Source of the DNA: Marinobacter halodurans
Lineage (GTDB): Bacteria > Pseudomonadota > Gammaproteobacteria > Pseudomonadales > Oleiphilaceae
Direction: 5' to 3'
NCBI RefSeq assembly: GCF_004327985.1
Contig: NZ_SJDL01000001.1
Span: 124,001-188,000 of the forward strand
Length of the DNA stretch: 64,000 nt
Position 1 is the stretch's first letter, and each line of letters begins with the position of its first letter. The position numbers and the translations under genes were made by a program. Below, piece by piece: positions 44,912 to 55,425 of the stretch. A model generated the notes under the pieces. It was not told the origin of the DNA. It made no database searches and saw nothing but the letters and a program-made list of their open reading frames with translations.

Positions 44912-45572
44912 ACCGATTGAGGGCCAAGCGTTGCGCCTCTTCGAGGGCCTCAATGACTTCCTCTTCACTGACCTGCTGGAAATCGCTGTACCAAAGCCCG
45001 ACGGAATTGAAAATCTTCGGCTCCAGCAGGCAGACACAGTCATCGGCGATGCTGGAAAAACGCGCCGTGGTGCCCAGCGGGCCCACTGGGACAGCAACGA
45101 TGATGCGTCGGGCCTCACGCTTGCGTAACACCTGGACCGCCAATTCCATGGTGGCACCGGTGGCTACCCCGTCGTCCACCAGGATCACGGTGCGACCGGC
45201 CACCGGTGCCGGCTTGCGCACCAACCGAAACCGTCGGATGCGGGAGGCCAGTGTATCCAGCTCCCGCTGTTGCACCCGCTCCAGCTCCTCCGCCGTCACG
45301 CCGACGGCACGGATCAGGCGATGATCGAGATAGCGGGTGCCGTCCTCGGCAATGGCCCCCATGGCCACTTCCGGCTGACGAGGCAACCCCAGTTTGCGCA
45401 GGTTCAACACGTCCAGTTCCAGCCCCAGGGCCTGGGCAATCTCGCGCGCGACCGGTACGCCGCCGCGGGGCAGTCCCAGCACCAGGGCGTCAGCAGGCAC
45501 CGAATGGGTCTTCAGCGTCCGGGCCAGCTCAGCGCCCGCCGCTTCACGGTCTTTGAACAGGGTCTTCAACAC
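44898..45572 (-). CDS. Phosphoribosyltransferase family protein
   Basis: Cytosolic type I PRTase-like protein of 224 residues. The PRPP loop is RTVILVDDGVATGATMELAV (VDDGVATGAT), with GLPRGGVPVAREIAQALG before it and a C-terminal helical tail. The family is common beside erythromycin-esterase and low-oxygen genes; the base substrate is unknown. Start is GTG 45572 or TTG 45569, after GGGAGG. It is divergent from the CBS gene; a 17-bp palindrome and an FNR-like box lie between. Confidence 0.85.
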   Translation of the reverse strand: MLKTLFKDREAAGAELARTLKTHSVPADALVLGLPRGGVPVAREIAQALGLELDVLNLRKLGLPRQPEVAMGAIAEDGTRYLDHRLIRAVGVTAEELERVQQRELDTLASRIRRFRLVRKPAPVAGRTVILVDDGVATGATMELAVQVLRKREARRIIVAVPVGPLGTTARFSSIADDCVCLLEPKIFNSVGLWYSDFQQVSEEEVIEALEEAQRLALNRSKTS

Positions 45573-45602
45573 AGGGCCTCCCAACGGAAAGCGATCTCCA
45601 GA

Positions 45603-45619
45603 TTCACTATATGAGTGAA
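45603..45619. promoter_or_regulatory. Palindrome in the PRTase/CBS divergent promoter
   Basis: TTCACTATATGAGTGAA is a perfect TTCACT/AGTGAA inverted repeat with a 5-base spacer, 31 bases before the phosphoribosyltransferase start. It differs from the FNR pattern, so a second regulator may bind here. Confidence 0.45.
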
Positions 45620-45635
45620 ACGGCCTGATTGAAGT

Positions 45636-45649
45636 TTGACCTGAGTCAG
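45636..45649 (+). promoter_or_regulatory. FNR/ANR-type box for the CBS gene
   Basis: TTGACCTGAGTCAG, with a TAAATT -10-like hexamer at 45671-45676. That puts the box centre about 40 bases before the predicted transcript start, the class II activation position. Confidence 0.7.
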
Positions 45650-45709
45650 AAAAGGGCCTGAGCACTCCACTAAATTGCAAGCAGGGTCAATCAAACGGAG
45701 GGCTCTATC

Positions 45710-46186
45710 ATGTTGGTCAAGGACATCATGCACAAAGACATCCGCTGCTGCAGCACGTCGAATTCACTGGATGACATTGCCAACCAGATGTGGAACGAAG
45801 ACGTGGGCTTCATGCCCATACTGGACAAGGACGACAAACTCGCCGGGGTGGTGACGGACCGGGATATCGCCATGGCCGCGGTCCTGAAGCACCGCCCGCT
45901 CTGGGAAATCAGCGCTTCAGAGATGGTCACCGGCCGCCCCTGCCACGTCTGCCACCCGGACGATGAAGTACACAAGGCCCTGAACGTGATGGGCGCCTCA
46001 CGCATCCGGCGGGTTCCGGTCATCGACGGTGAACAGCGCTTAAAGGGCATCATCGGTCTGAAAGACATAGCCGATCACACCGGCAGCGGTGGCAAGTCAA
46101 AAAATGCCGGCGGCCTGACCTCGGAGGAATTGCTCGGCACGATCCAGAGGATCTGCAAGCCCAATCTGCTGCAAGCGAGCGCTTAA
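45710..46186 (+). CDS. CBS domain protein
   Basis: Cytosolic protein of 158 residues with two CBS repeats (about 5-60 and 72-128), motifs VVTDRDIAM and RVPVIDGEQRLKGIIGLKDIA. CBS pairs bind adenine nucleotides and sense energy state. The tail (130-158) is short and unlike known domains. Good GGAGG site. It probably acts with its FNR-type promoter as an energy/low-oxygen sensor; the partner is unknown. Confidence 0.88.
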   Translation: MLVKDIMHKDIRCCSTSNSLDDIANQMWNEDVGFMPILDKDDKLAGVVTDRDIAMAAVLKHRPLWEISASEMVTGRPCHVCHPDDEVHKALNVMGASRIRRVPVIDGEQRLKGIIGLKDIADHTGSGGKSKNAGGLTSEELLGTIQRICKPNLLQASA

Positions 46187-46286
46187 GAAACTCCGGATTA
46201 AAACCAATCTGATTATGCCGTTTTGTCATTGGCGATCTTGGATCAGCCGATTTAGGGTCAGGAGGTAGAAATGGAGGAACGACTTC

Positions 46287-47060
46287 ATGGACATGACCGA
46301 ATCGGCAAATCCCTTTGCGTTGCCCCGGTCTTGCTCCCATTGCCGACTGGGGCATTTATGCCTTCCAAGGGCCTGTAGTTTTCAGGAGCTCGGGTTACTC
46401 GACACCGTCATCGGATACCAGCCGCCCTATCCTCCCAAGCAGCGTATATTCAGCCAGGGCAGCCCTTTCCACTCGTGCTATGTCGTCAAGAGTGGCTCGG
46501 TCAAGACGGTCTACGTCAACGAGCAGGGTGAGGAAAAGGTGCTGGGGTTCTACCTGCCCAGTGAAATGTTCGGGTTCGAGGGGATTTTCCAGGACAGCCA
46601 CACCTGCTCGGCCATTGCACTGGAACGCACCACGATCTGCCATATTTCCTTCAGGAATCTCGAACAGCTCGCCACCCAATTGCCCTCCCTGCAACACTGG
46701 ATGTTTCGCATGATGAGCCACGAACTCAACATCCTGGAGCAACTCAACCGCTGGCTGAGCCAGAATTGCGCCGAAGAACGGATTATCGGGTTCCTGCTGG
46801 ACCTGTCCGCGCGGCAAAGCGCGCGTAACCTGTCGCCGACCCGTTTCCGCCTGACCATGAACCGCAGTGACATCGCCAACTTCCTCGGCATGGCGCTGGA
46901 AACCGTGAGCCGGATCCTGGCCCGTCTGCAACGGGATCGACTGTTGGACATTCGCGGTCGCGAAGTGATCATCAACGACCTGGCCACGCTGAATCGCTTT
47001 AAATCCATGGATGACAACGCCAACGATGGCCTTAATCGCCACCTGATCGGTCGCGGCTAA
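46287..47060 (+). CDS. FNR/ANR-type oxygen-sensing regulator
   Basis: Crp/Fnr-family regulator of 257 residues. The Fe-S ligands are C16, C19, C25 and C118, spaced C-X2-C-X5-C-X92-C exactly as in E. coli FNR (C20, C23, C29, C122). A cyclic-nucleotide-like barrel (about 45-140), a dimer helix and the HTH follow; the recognition helix ETVSRILAR carries the E, S, R residues that read TTGA half-sites. It should bind the boxes found across 33-57 kb. Preceded by AGGA-type site; a paralogue elsewhere in the genome is possible. Confidence 0.93.
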   Translation: MDMTESANPFALPRSCSHCRLGHLCLPRACSFQELGLLDTVIGYQPPYPPKQRIFSQGSPFHSCYVVKSGSVKTVYVNEQGEEKVLGFYLPSEMFGFEGIFQDSHTCSAIALERTTICHISFRNLEQLATQLPSLQHWMFRMMSHELNILEQLNRWLSQNCAEERIIGFLLDLSARQSARNLSPTRFRLTMNRSDIANFLGMALETVSRILARLQRDRLLDIRGREVIINDLATLNRFKSMDDNANDGLNRHLIGRG

Positions 47061-47079
47061 CGGAGCACACGCAGCCCGC

Positions 47080-48198
47080 CTAACGCAGCGATTGGCGTAG
47101 CCGTGACAGGGAATAGCCAAAGAAGACGCTGCCGATGGCCAACAGCGCCACGAGCTGTGGCCATACGATGGTAAGGCCGGCGCCACGAAACAGGATGCCC
47201 TGCCCCAATTCGACAAAGTGCGTCGTCGGCGCCAGCACCATGATGTACTGGATCAGCAGCGGCATGCTTTCCCTCGGCGTTACGCCCCCCGACAGCATCT
47301 GCAGGGGAATCAGTACCAGGATCACCAGCAACCCCAGCTGGGGCATTGATCGGGCCACCGTGCCAAAGAAGATACCCATGGACGTGGTGGCGAACAGGTG
47401 CAGCGCCGTGCCGAAAAGAAACAGCGCAAGCGAGCCCGATATCGGAATGGCCAGCCAGCTTTCCACGACAAAGCGCAGCGAGATGCCTGCCGCTGCCAAC
47501 ACCACCAGTCCCATAGACCAGACCTTGGCCGCCATGATCTCGAACGGCGTCACTGGCATGACCAAAAGATGCTCGATGGTGCCGTGCTCCCTTTCACGGA
47601 TCAGTGCGGCGCCGGTCAGGATGATCGATAACATGGTGATTTGATCAATGACGGCATTGACCGCACCGAACCAGCTTGGATCCAGGTTCGGATTGTATAC
47701 GGCACGCACGACAGCCTGGACGGGCATCCTGCTGTCCGGCCGATGCCCGGCCAGGAAGGCGGCAACCTCCTCCTGGACAATCTGCTGGATATAGCCGGCA
47801 CCGGTAAACGCCTGACTGACCTGGGTCGCATCGACGTTGAGCTGGATCGCCGGTGCCTCCCCTTTCAGCAGGTCGCGCTGGTAGTTCACGGGGATATTGA
47901 CGGTGAACGTGAAGCGCCCTTTATCCATTCCCTCGTCCATGCCCGCGTGATCGGTCAGCACCGGCGTTACGAAGAAAGGCTCCTGGAACGCATCGATGAT
48001 ACGGCGGGAAACCGGCGAATGGTCTTCGTCGACAATGGCAATGGTCGCCCGGTGAAGCGTCTCGGGTTCGCTCGTGGCGGTGGCGTGGACACTCACGGTA
48101 AATGCATAGACGATCAGTATGACCATGGCCGGATCGCGGGCCAGGGTCCGCAGCTCCTTGATACCAAGCTGCAGGATATTGGACAGTGAGCGGATCAT
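47080..48198 (-). CDS. yhhJ: ABC-2 type permease (YhhJ-like)
   Basis: Inner-membrane protein of 372 residues with one N-terminal helix (about 23-40), a large periplasmic region (45-165) and five or six C-terminal helices with [26 protein letters not shown]. It is the third gene of a yhiI-rbbA-yhhJ operon and overlaps rbbA by 4 bases (ATGA). It resembles E. coli YhhJ and DrrB-type exporters. Its substrate is unknown. Confidence 0.87.
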   Translation of the reverse strand: MIRSLSNILQLGIKELRTLARDPAMVILIVYAFTVSVHATATSEPETLHRATIAIVDEDHSPVSRRIIDAFQEPFFVTPVLTDHAGMDEGMDKGRFTFTVNIPVNYQRDLLKGEAPAIQLNVDATQVSQAFTGAGYIQQIVQEEVAAFLAGHRPDSRMPVQAVVRAVYNPNLDPSWFGAVNAVIDQITMLSIILTGAALIREREHGTIEHLLVMPVTPFEIMAAKVWSMGLVVLAAAGISLRFVVESWLAIPISGSLALFLFGTALHLFATTSMGIFFGTVARSMPQLGLLVILVLIPLQMLSGGVTPRESMPLLIQYIMVLAPTTHFVELGQGILFRGAGLTIVWPQLVALLAIGSVFFGYSLSRLRQSLR

Positions 48199-50918
48199 TT
48201 TTCCTGCTTCCTGAGTCCGGCCACGCTTGCCAGGATCAGTACCGGAACCGTGACCATAAGGGCCAGGAAGTATGGGTACAGCTCCTCCATGCCCAGTGCC
48301 TTGGAGAAAGCGCCCCGGCTGATCAGCAGGAAATGGCTGGTCGGATAGAGGTGGCCGATGAATGCCGACGCGCCCTCCATCGCCGAGACCGGATGCACGA
48401 TGCCGGAAAACTGGATGGCCGGGATCAAGGTGGCGATGGCGGTGCCGAATATGGCCGCGATCTGGCTCCTGAAGAGCGACGACATCAATAGCCCAAGGCC
48501 CGTTGAGCACATCACATACAGCAAGGCGCCCAACGTAAGGGTCAGCAGACTGCCTTTCACCGGCACACCAAACACCGTGGCCGCCAGCAGGGCCATCAGC
48601 AGGAAGTTAACCAGCCCCATACCGATGTAGGGCAGTTGCTTGCCCAGGAGAAACTCCAGCCGGGTCACCGGCGTGACGTAGAAGTTGGTGATCGAGCCCA
48701 GCTCTTTCTCCCGGACCACACCGAGCGCCGTCAGTATGGCCGGGATCATCATCAGCAACAGGGGGATAACCGCGGGCACCATGGCCGGCAGGCTCTGGAC
48801 ACCCGGGTTGTAGCGGTAGCGAACCTCGACATCGGCCCGACCAGCACTGGGATCCATGCCATGATCCCGGGCCAGTTCCTCTAGGTAGGCCACGTGGATT
48901 CCCTGGACATACCCTTCGATCGTATTGGCGCGATGGGGCGTGGCACCGTCCACCCAGTAGGCCACCTGGGGCGCATCACCCCGCTTGAGGTCCCGCCCGA
49001 AATGGGGAGGGATCTCCACGGCCAGACTGATGTCCCCGTTGCGCAGCCGCCGGTCCATGTCGTCATAGCTGGTTAACGGCGCTTTCTCCCTGAAATACCG
49101 CGACCCGGCAAGGTTGAGGACATAATGCTCGCTGGTGGTGGTCTGATCACGGTCCAGCACGGCGAAACCCAGATCCTCGACGTCCATGGTGATGCCATAG
49201 CCCATGATGAACATCAGGATCAGCGTGCCGGCCAGGGCCATCGTGGCGCGCACCGGATCGCGTCGCAACTCCATGCTCTCCAGCCGCGCATAGCTCAACA
49301 GCCGACGGCGACTGAAGCGCGGTGGGGGCGGTGCCGTTCCCGTGGAATCAACCGGCGTATCAATGGCCGGCGCCGGCGGCACGCCGCTGTCGTCACTGGC
49401 GTCACGCAGATAGGCGATGAAGGTTTCTTCCAGGGTCGTCGAGCCCCGTTTGTCCATCAGGGCCCGGGGCGCATCGCTGTCCAGCACCTGGCCGGCGTGC
49501 ATCAGCGAGATGCGGTCGCAGCGCATGGCCTCGTTCATGAAGTGCGTGGAGATGAAGATGGTGACGCCGTCTTCCCGGGACATGCGGATCAACTGCTGCC
49601 AGAACCTGTCCCGCGCCACCGGATCGACGCCGGATGTGGGTTCGTCGAGGATCAGGATCTCCGGCTGGTGCAGGATAGCAACGGCCAACGACAACCGCTG
49701 GCGAACCCCGAGCGGGAGCTCGCCGGAGGTCTGGTCGATCACGCTCGCCAGGTCGAAGCGATCCAGCAGTTCCCGTCGACGCACCTGATAGGCGTCATCG
49801 GGCAGGTGGAACAGGCGGGCGTGCAGGTCCAGGTTCTGCCCCACCGTCAACTCGCCATAGAGCGAGAAGGCCTGGGACATGTAGCCCACCCGACGCCGGG
49901 TGTCGATGTCGTGGGGATCGACCGGCTCGCCGAACAGGCGGGCTTCGCCCTCCTCGAACGGTAGCAGGCCGGTCAGCATTTTCATGGTGGTGGACTTGCC
50001 GCACCCGTTGGAGCCGAGAAACCCGAAGATCTCGCCCCGCTCGATGCGGAAGTCCACATGGTCCACCGCCGTGAAATCGCCGAAACGCTTGGTCAGTCCA
50101 TGGGCTTCAATCGCCACGCCGTCACTGACCGTCCGGGGCGGTATGACCAGTTCCCGGTGCTGCCCGCGTCGGCTCTCCGGCAGCAGTTCGACGAAGGCCC
50201 GCTCCAGCGAATCGCAGCCGGTTTTTGCCAGCAACCCCGCCGGGGTTCCAGCATCCAGCACCCGGCCATCGTTCATCGCTATCAGCCAGTCGAAGCCCGC
50301 CGCCTCATCCATGTAGGCCGTCGCCACCAGCACGCTCATGCCGGGTCGCTGACGGCGGATGCGCTCGATCAGGGCCCAGAACTGGCTTCGTGAAAGCGGA
50401 TCGACGCCGGTGGTGGGCTCGTCGAGGATCAACAGGTCCGGGTCGTGGATCAGGGCGCAGCACAGTCCCAGCTTCTGTTTCATCCCACCCGAGAGCTTGC
50501 CGGCGGGTCGCCCGGTAAACTTTTCCAGGCCCGTACTGCGGGTCAGGTCCGCGATGCGACGGTCGCGCTCATCCCGCCCCTGACTGAACAGACGACCGAA
50601 GAGCTCGAGATTCTCGCGGACGGTTAACGACAGGTACAGGTTCCTGCCGAGACCCTGGGGCATGTAGGCAATCCGTGGGCCGGTCAGTCGTCGGTGTGAG
50701 GCGTCCGCCATGTCGCCGCCAAGCACGGTGACCGTGCCCGTCTGGATGCGTCGGCAGCCGGCTGTCAGGGCCAGCAGGCTGGACTTACCCACACCGTCCG
50801 GGCCAATCAGCCCAACAACCTGACTGGCGGGGATGTCCAGGCTCAGGTGATCCAGTGCCTGGACCTTGCCATAACGCAGGCCGATCTCGCGCAGGCAGGC
50901 GACGCTATCCTGGCTCAT
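48195..50918 (-). CDS. rbbA: RbbA-like double-ABC ATPase fused to a permease domain
   Basis: Protein of 907 residues, close to E. coli RbbA (YhiH). Two ATPase domains: Walker [10 protein letters not shown] near 38 with [11 protein letters not shown], and GSNGCGKST near 298 with [13 protein letters not shown]. The C-terminal third (about 545-900) is an ABC-2 membrane domain with its own periplasmic loop, of the same type as YhhJ. RbbA was reported as ribosome-associated, but operon context with HlyD and YhhJ points to an exporter. It overlaps yhiI by 4 bases. Confidence 0.9.
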   Translation of the reverse strand: MSQDSVACLREIGLRYGKVQALDHLSLDIPASQVVGLIGPDGVGKSSLLALTAGCRRIQTGTVTVLGGDMADASHRRLTGPRIAYMPQGLGRNLYLSLTVRENLELFGRLFSQGRDERDRRIADLTRSTGLEKFTGRPAGKLSGGMKQKLGLCCALIHDPDLLILDEPTTGVDPLSRSQFWALIERIRRQRPGMSVLVATAYMDEAAGFDWLIAMNDGRVLDAGTPAGLLAKTGCDSLERAFVELLPESRRGQHRELVIPPRTVSDGVAIEAHGLTKRFGDFTAVDHVDFRIERGEIFGFLGSNGCGKSTTMKMLTGLLPFEEGEARLFGEPVDPHDIDTRRRVGYMSQAFSLYGELTVGQNLDLHARLFHLPDDAYQVRRRELLDRFDLASVIDQTSGELPLGVRQRLSLAVAILHQPEILILDEPTSGVDPVARDRFWQQLIRMSREDGVTIFISTHFMNEAMRCDRISLMHAGQVLDSDAPRALMDKRGSTTLEETFIAYLRDASDDSGVPPAPAIDTPVDSTGTAPPPPRFSRRRLLSYARLESMELRRDPVRATMALAGTLILMFIMGYGITMDVEDLGFAVLDRDQTTTSEHYVLNLAGSRYFREKAPLTSYDDMDRRLRNGDISLAVEIPPHFGRDLKRGDAPQVAYWVDGATPHRANTIEGYVQGIHVAYLEELARDHGMDPSAGRADVEVRYRYNPGVQSLPAMVPAVIPLLLMMIPAILTALGVVREKELGSITNFYVTPVTRLEFLLGKQLPYIGMGLVNFLLMALLAATVFGVPVKGSLLTLTLGALLYVMCSTGLGLLMSSLFRSQIAAIFGTAIATLIPAIQFSGIVHPVSAMEGASAFIGHLYPTSHFLLISRGAFSKALGMEELYPYFLALMVTVPVLILASVAGLRKQEK

Positions 50919-51991
50919 GGTGAGACGTTGACGGTCAGGTTGGCGGGCCAGGGAGCGTCTGGATCGAGCTTGATGTAAGCCATACCCGGCAAGCCGGTTT
51001 TAACCTGTTCAATGTGCGTTCGCAGCAGTTTGGGGTCGATTCTTGCCCGGATGCGGAACATGAGTTTCTCCCGTTCGCTCTGGGTCTCCACCGTCTTGGG
51101 AGTGAACTGGGCCACGCTGGAGACAAAGCTGACCCGGGCCGGCAGCACATAACCGGGCGCCGCGTCCAGCACCAGGTGGACGTCGTCCCCCAGGGCCACC
51201 CGCCCTGCCTGGGAGGTAGGCAGGAAGAACGTCATGTACACGTCAGTCAGATCCACCAGGTTGAGGACCTTACCACCGACCCCAAGCACCTCACCGGGTT
51301 CGACGATGCGGTACTGGACCCGGGCCACCCGATCGGCGCGCAGTTCGCTGTCGTCCATATCCGCCTGCACCCGGGCCACTGCCGCCTCCGCTGCCTCGAT
51401 CGCGGACTGGGCCTCGACCACCTGGGAGCGGGACGCCGCTATCGCGGCCCGCGCCGCCGAGACCTGCGCCCGGGCCACCGCCAGGGCCGCTTCGGCGCTC
51501 TGCATGCTGGCGCGATCATCGTCCACCCGCTGGTGGGAAACCGAGTTGCGCTCCAGCAGGGAACTGGAACGCTCGAAGCGCTTCCTGGCCGCCGTCAGTT
51601 CGGCCTGGCGCTGCACGACGACCGCCTCGGCGGATGCCTCGTTGCTCTCGTTCTGGGCCACCAGGGCGTGCGCCGTCTCCAGGGCATTGCGCGCGCGCTG
51701 GCGCTCGGCTTTCACCTGACGCAGTTCGGCTTCCAGCGATCGGGTATCCATCCGGGCCAGAACCTGGCCGGGTTCCACGAAGTCCCCTTCCCGGACCAGA
51801 ATCTCATCGACACGCCCGGCCAGCTTGGTGGCGATATCGATCCCGGTGGCCTCGATGCGCCCGTTGCCGCTGGCGATGGCATCACCCAGTACATCGGGCC
51901 GCATTTCATTCCAGGCCACCCAACCAGCAAATCCCAGCACAACGATCACCAGCGCGGTCCGTGTTAGCGATTTCTTCAACGTCTGTTTCAT
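50915..51991 (-). CDS. yhiI: HlyD/MFP family secretion protein (YhiI-like)
   Basis: Membrane-fusion protein of 358 residues, anchored by one N-terminal helix (about 12-29) with the rest periplasmic. Lipoyl-like ([24 protein letters not shown] near 60-83), a long alpha hairpin (85-205) and beta-barrel parts are in the usual order. First gene of the operon with rbbA and yhhJ. It would bridge the inner-membrane exporter to an outer-membrane channel encoded elsewhere. Confidence 0.9.
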   Translation of the reverse strand: MKQTLKKSLTRTALVIVVLGFAGWVAWNEMRPDVLGDAIASGNGRIEATGIDIATKLAGRVDEILVREGDFVEPGQVLARMDTRSLEAELRQVKAERQRARNALETAHALVAQNESNEASAEAVVVQRQAELTAARKRFERSSSLLERNSVSHQRVDDDRASMQSAEAALAVARAQVSAARAAIAASRSQVVEAQSAIEAAEAAVARVQADMDDSELRADRVARVQYRIVEPGEVLGVGGKVLNLVDLTDVYMTFFLPTSQAGRVALGDDVHLVLDAAPGYVLPARVSFVSSVAQFTPKTVETQSEREKLMFRIRARIDPKLLRTHIEQVKTGLPGMAYIKLDPDAPWPANLTVNVSP

Positions 51992-52112
51992 GGGATGACA
52001 GGTTCCAATCCTTTTATGGGGCCGCGCCCGATGCGGTCCACCGGTCAATCAGCGCGGGCAGATGACATCGGTGCGGTATGCCTCGCAAGCAAACGAACCG
52101 AAAGCCGGGCAT

Positions 52113-53042
52113 TCAGCGGTAATCAATTCCGGGCCGGGTCATCGTCACGCGCGTCCCGGCTCGGCCGTCCACGATGGCCTCAATGTCAGCCAGCGAACCG
52201 ATCACGGCCTCCTTTCCGGTCCGGCGGACAAAGTTACAGGCGGCCTGAATCTTGGGCCCCATGGAGCCCGCGGGGAATGACAGGCCCTGCAGGTCGTCCG
52301 GATGGGCCCGGGCAATCGCGCGCTGGTCGGGCTGGCCCCAGTCCACGTAGGCGGCATCCACATCCGTCGCGATGATCAGTAGATCGCTGTCCAGTTGCTC
52401 CGCCAGCAGAGCCGAGCACAGGTCCTTGTCGATGACCGCTTCGACGCCGTGCAGCTTGCGCCCGGCATCGTAGACCGTGGGAATACCTCCGCCGCCGGCA
52501 CAGATCACCACGCAGCCCTTCTCCAGCAACCACTTCACCGGTCGGATTTCGAAGATGCGCCGGGGCCGCGGACTCGGCACCACCCGGCGAAACCTGTCGC
52601 CATCCGGCGCTATACTCCAGTCTTTCCCGGCCGCCAAACGATCGGCCTCCTCGAGGGTGTAGACCGGTCCGATCGGCTTGCTGGGATGCTGGAAAGCCGG
52701 GTCAGCGGCGTCCACTTCAACCTGCGTGAGGATGGTGGCGAACGGCACCTCGACCGGCAGCAGGTTGCCCAGTTCCTGCTCGATCATATAGCCGATCATA
52801 CCCTCGGTCTGCGCGCCCAACACGTCCAGGGGATAGGGCTCCACCTCGCTGTAGGCCGCGCCCTGCAGCGCCAACAGCCCCACCTGCGGTCCATTACCAT
52901 GGGCAATGACCAGCTCATTGCCGGGAACGATGCGGGCCAGTTGCTCGCAGGCTACCCGTACATTCTGGCGCTGGTTTTCCGCAGTCAGCGGTTCCCCCCG
53001 GCGCAACAGGGCATTCCCGCCCAGGGCGGCGACGATACGCAT
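52113..53042 (-). CDS. arcC: Carbamate kinase
   Basis: Cytosolic enzyme of 309 residues making ATP and carbamate from carbamoyl phosphate and ADP, last step of the arginine deiminase pathway. [23 protein letters not shown] opens the protein; [14 protein letters not shown] and [27 protein letters not shown] are kinase signatures. It is the last gene of arcDABC on the minus strand, 24 bases after the transcarbamylase gene. Confidence 0.94.
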   Translation of the reverse strand: MRIVAALGGNALLRRGEPLTAENQRQNVRVACEQLARIVPGNELVIAHGNGPQVGLLALQGAAYSEVEPYPLDVLGAQTEGMIGYMIEQELGNLLPVEVPFATILTQVEVDAADPAFQHPSKPIGPVYTLEEADRLAAGKDWSIAPDGDRFRRVVPSPRPRRIFEIRPVKWLLEKGCVVICAGGGGIPTVYDAGRKLHGVEAVIDKDLCSALLAEQLDSDLLIIATDVDAAYVDWGQPDQRAIARAHPDDLQGLSFPAGSMGPKIQAACNFVRRTGKEAVIGSLADIEAIVDGRAGTRVTMTRPGIDYR

Positions 53043-53066
53043 GCTCCCTCTCCTTCTCCTGCGGCT

Positions 53067-54077
53067 TCAGATGTCACCCAGCGTGGACACCAGAACGGCC
53101 TTGATGGTGTGCATGCGGTTCTCGGCCTGCTCGAAGGCGATGCAGGCCGGCGATTCGAACACCTCGTCGGTGACCTCGATCCCGCCGCTGAGCTCCGGAT
53201 ACTGGTCGGCAATCTGCCGGCCAATCCTGGTCTCGGCATTATGGAACGCCGGCAGGCAGTGCATGAACCGCACCCGCGGATTACCGCTGGCCTCCAGCAG
53301 CGCCCTGTTCACCTGATAGGGCCGCAGCAGGCGGATGCGCTCGCCCCAGGTCTCAAGTGGCTCGCCCATGGACACCCACACATCGGTGTGGATGAAATCG
53401 ACACCCTGCACGGCTTCCTGCGGGCTCTCGGTCAGGGTCAGGCGGGCTCCGGAGGCCTCGGCGAACTGCCGGCAGGCGGCAATGTGCTCTTCCGCGGGCC
53501 AGAGCGCTTTGGGGGCCCCGATCCGCACGTCCATGCCCAGCTTGGCGCCGATCAACAGCAGCGAGTTGCCCATGTTGTTGCGGGCGTCGCCCAGGTAGGT
53601 ATAGCAGATGTCGTGCAGTGGCTTGTCACTGTGCTCGCGCATGGTCAGGACGTCGGCCAGCATCTGCGTGGGGTGGTATTCATCGGTGAGGCCATTGAAG
53701 ACCGGTACGCCGGCGTGCCGGGCCAGGTCCTCGACGATCGACTGGCCGGCGCCACGGTATTCGATGGCGTCGTACATGCGACCCAGCACCCGGGCCGTGT
53801 CCTTCATCGTCTCCTTGTGCCCGATCTGCGAGGACGTGGGATCGATGTACGTGACATTGGCGCCCTGCTGGTAAGCCGCCACTTCGAAGGCGCAGCGCGT
53901 GCGCGTCGAGGTCTTCTCAAAGATCAGGGCGATGTTCTTGCCCCGCAGGTGCTGCTGTTCGGTCCCGGTGTAGCGGGCCCGTTTCAGGTCGCGGGACAGG
54001 TCCAGCAGGTATTGCAGCTCGCGCGTGCTGTGGTGCATCAGGCTGAGCAGGCTGCGGTTGTGGATATTGAACGCCAT
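53067..54077 (-). CDS. arcB: Ornithine carbamoyltransferase (catabolic)
   Basis: Cytosolic enzyme of 336 residues that phosphorolyses citrulline to ornithine and carbamoyl phosphate. The carbamoyl-phosphate motif STRTRCAFE is near 56-64, [12 protein letters not shown] near 133, and HCLPAFHN near 273. Position inside the arc operon marks it as the catabolic isoenzyme rather than ArgF. The gene is between arcA (33 bases) and arcC. Confidence 0.94.
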   Translation of the reverse strand: MAFNIHNRSLLSLMHHSTRELQYLLDLSRDLKRARYTGTEQQHLRGKNIALIFEKTSTRTRCAFEVAAYQQGANVTYIDPTSSQIGHKETMKDTARVLGRMYDAIEYRGAGQSIVEDLARHAGVPVFNGLTDEYHPTQMLADVLTMREHSDKPLHDICYTYLGDARNNMGNSLLLIGAKLGMDVRIGAPKALWPAEEHIAACRQFAEASGARLTLTESPQEAVQGVDFIHTDVWVSMGEPLETWGERIRLLRPYQVNRALLEASGNPRVRFMHCLPAFHNAETRIGRQIADQYPELSGGIEVTDEVFESPACIAFEQAENRMHTIKAVLVSTLGDI

Positions 54078-54110
54078 GGCAGATTCCTCCGTGAAGATGT
54101 TCCGGTTGCG

Positions 54111-55364
54111 TCAGTAATCGACGGGATCGCGGACAATAGGACAGGTCATGCAATGACCGCCACCGCGCCCCCGGCCCAGCTCGCTGGCGTCGATAGTGAT
54201 GACCTCCACACCGGCCTTGCGCAGCAGGGTGTTGGTGGAGGTGTTGCGGTCGTAGCCGATGACCACACCGGGCTCGATCGCCACCACGTTGTTGCCGTCA
54301 TCCCACTGCTCCCGCTCCGCCTCGTAGCTGTCACCGCCGGTTTCCACCACGCGCAGCGCCTTCAGGCCCAGCGCCGTGGCGACGACATCCAGGAAGCTGC
54401 CTTCCTCGCGGCGCAGGTCGATGCCTCCGGGCTTGCTTTCGTCGGGCCGCAGACTGAACGCGACGATGGATTGAACCGCTTCGGGATAGACGGTCACCAG
54501 GTCGCGGTCACAGAAGCTGAATACCGTATCCAGATGCATGGCCGAGCGGGCCTTGGGCAGGCCGGCGACGATCACCCGCTCTGCGGCGCCTTCATTGAAG
54601 AGGGACCGGGCCAGTTGGCCAATGGCCTGGCGCGAGGTGCGCTCGCCCATGCCGATTAGCACGATGCCCTTGCCGATCGGCATGACATCGCCCCCTTCCA
54701 GGGTGGCCATGCCATGGTCCTGATCCGGGTCCCCGTACCAGACCTTGAAATCGGTGTTCGCAAATTCCGGATGGAACCGGTAGATGGCGGTGGCGAGCAG
54801 GGTTTCCTGGCGCCGGACCAGCCAATGCATGGGATTGAGGGAGACACCACCGTAGATCCAGCAGGTGGTGTCCCGGGTAAACAGGGTGTTGGGCAGCGGC
54901 GGCAGGATAAAACTGGAATGGCCCAGGTAATCCCGGAACATCTTGACGATGTCGCTGCCATGATCGCCGGGCAGGTCGTCCCCGGACACACCGCCGATCA
55001 GGAACTCGGCGAGGCGGCGCGGCTCCTGCTCTTCCAGCCAGGCGCGGACCTCTCCCTGCAGCCCCAGCCCAACGAGGTTGGGCGTTATCTTACGATCCAG
55101 GATCCAGTCCCTGGCCTCCGGATTCCTGACCGTTTCCGTCAGGAGATTATGCATTTCCAGCACTTCCACACCGCGCTCCCGCATCTTGGTCACGAAGTCG
55201 AAGTGGTCGCGCTTGGCCTGGTTCACCCAGAGCACGTCATCGAACAACAGGTCGTCACAGTTGCGGGGCGTCAGCCGCTGGTGCGCGAGGCCCGGCGAGC
55301 AGACCAGGACCTTTCTCAATTTGCCAACTTCAGAGTGAACGCCCAGGGATTCAGGTTCAGTCAT
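54111..55364 (-). CDS. arcA: Arginine deiminase
   Basis: Cytosolic enzyme of 417 residues that converts arginine to citrulline and ammonia, first step of ATP-generating arginine fermentation. Catalytic Cys is C405 in GGGHCMTCP, and [12 protein letters not shown] near 165 and [12 protein letters not shown] are conserved. Start 55364 is preceded by AAGGAG with 7-base spacing, giving [22 protein letters not shown]-type control is expected through the operon promoter upstream of arcD. Confidence 0.95.
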   Translation of the reverse strand: MTEPESLGVHSEVGKLRKVLVCSPGLAHQRLTPRNCDDLLFDDVLWVNQAKRDHFDFVTKMRERGVEVLEMHNLLTETVRNPEARDWILDRKITPNLVGLGLQGEVRAWLEEQEPRRLAEFLIGGVSGDDLPGDHGSDIVKMFRDYLGHSSFILPPLPNTLFTRDTTCWIYGGVSLNPMHWLVRRQETLLATAIYRFHPEFANTDFKVWYGDPDQDHGMATLEGGDVMPIGKGIVLIGMGERTSRQAIGQLARSLFNEGAAERVIVAGLPKARSAMHLDTVFSFCDRDLVTVYPEAVQSIVAFSLRPDESKPGGIDLRREEGSFLDVVATALGLKALRVVETGGDSYEAEREQWDDGNNVVAIEPGVVIGYDRNTSTNTLLRKAGVEVITIDASELGRGRGGGHCMTCPIVRDPVDY

Positions 55365-55425
55365 GACATATCTCCTTGTCGTGGATCGGAGGAAGCGGTT
55401 CAGGCGTCGTCCGGGGTCAGCCCGG

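Noticed and set aside
52395-54659. 754-codon open frame antisense to arcC/arcB/arcA
   Set aside because: It runs opposite three textbook arc genes and has low-complexity His/Gln/Gly composition, typical of a shadow frame caused by strong third-position GC.
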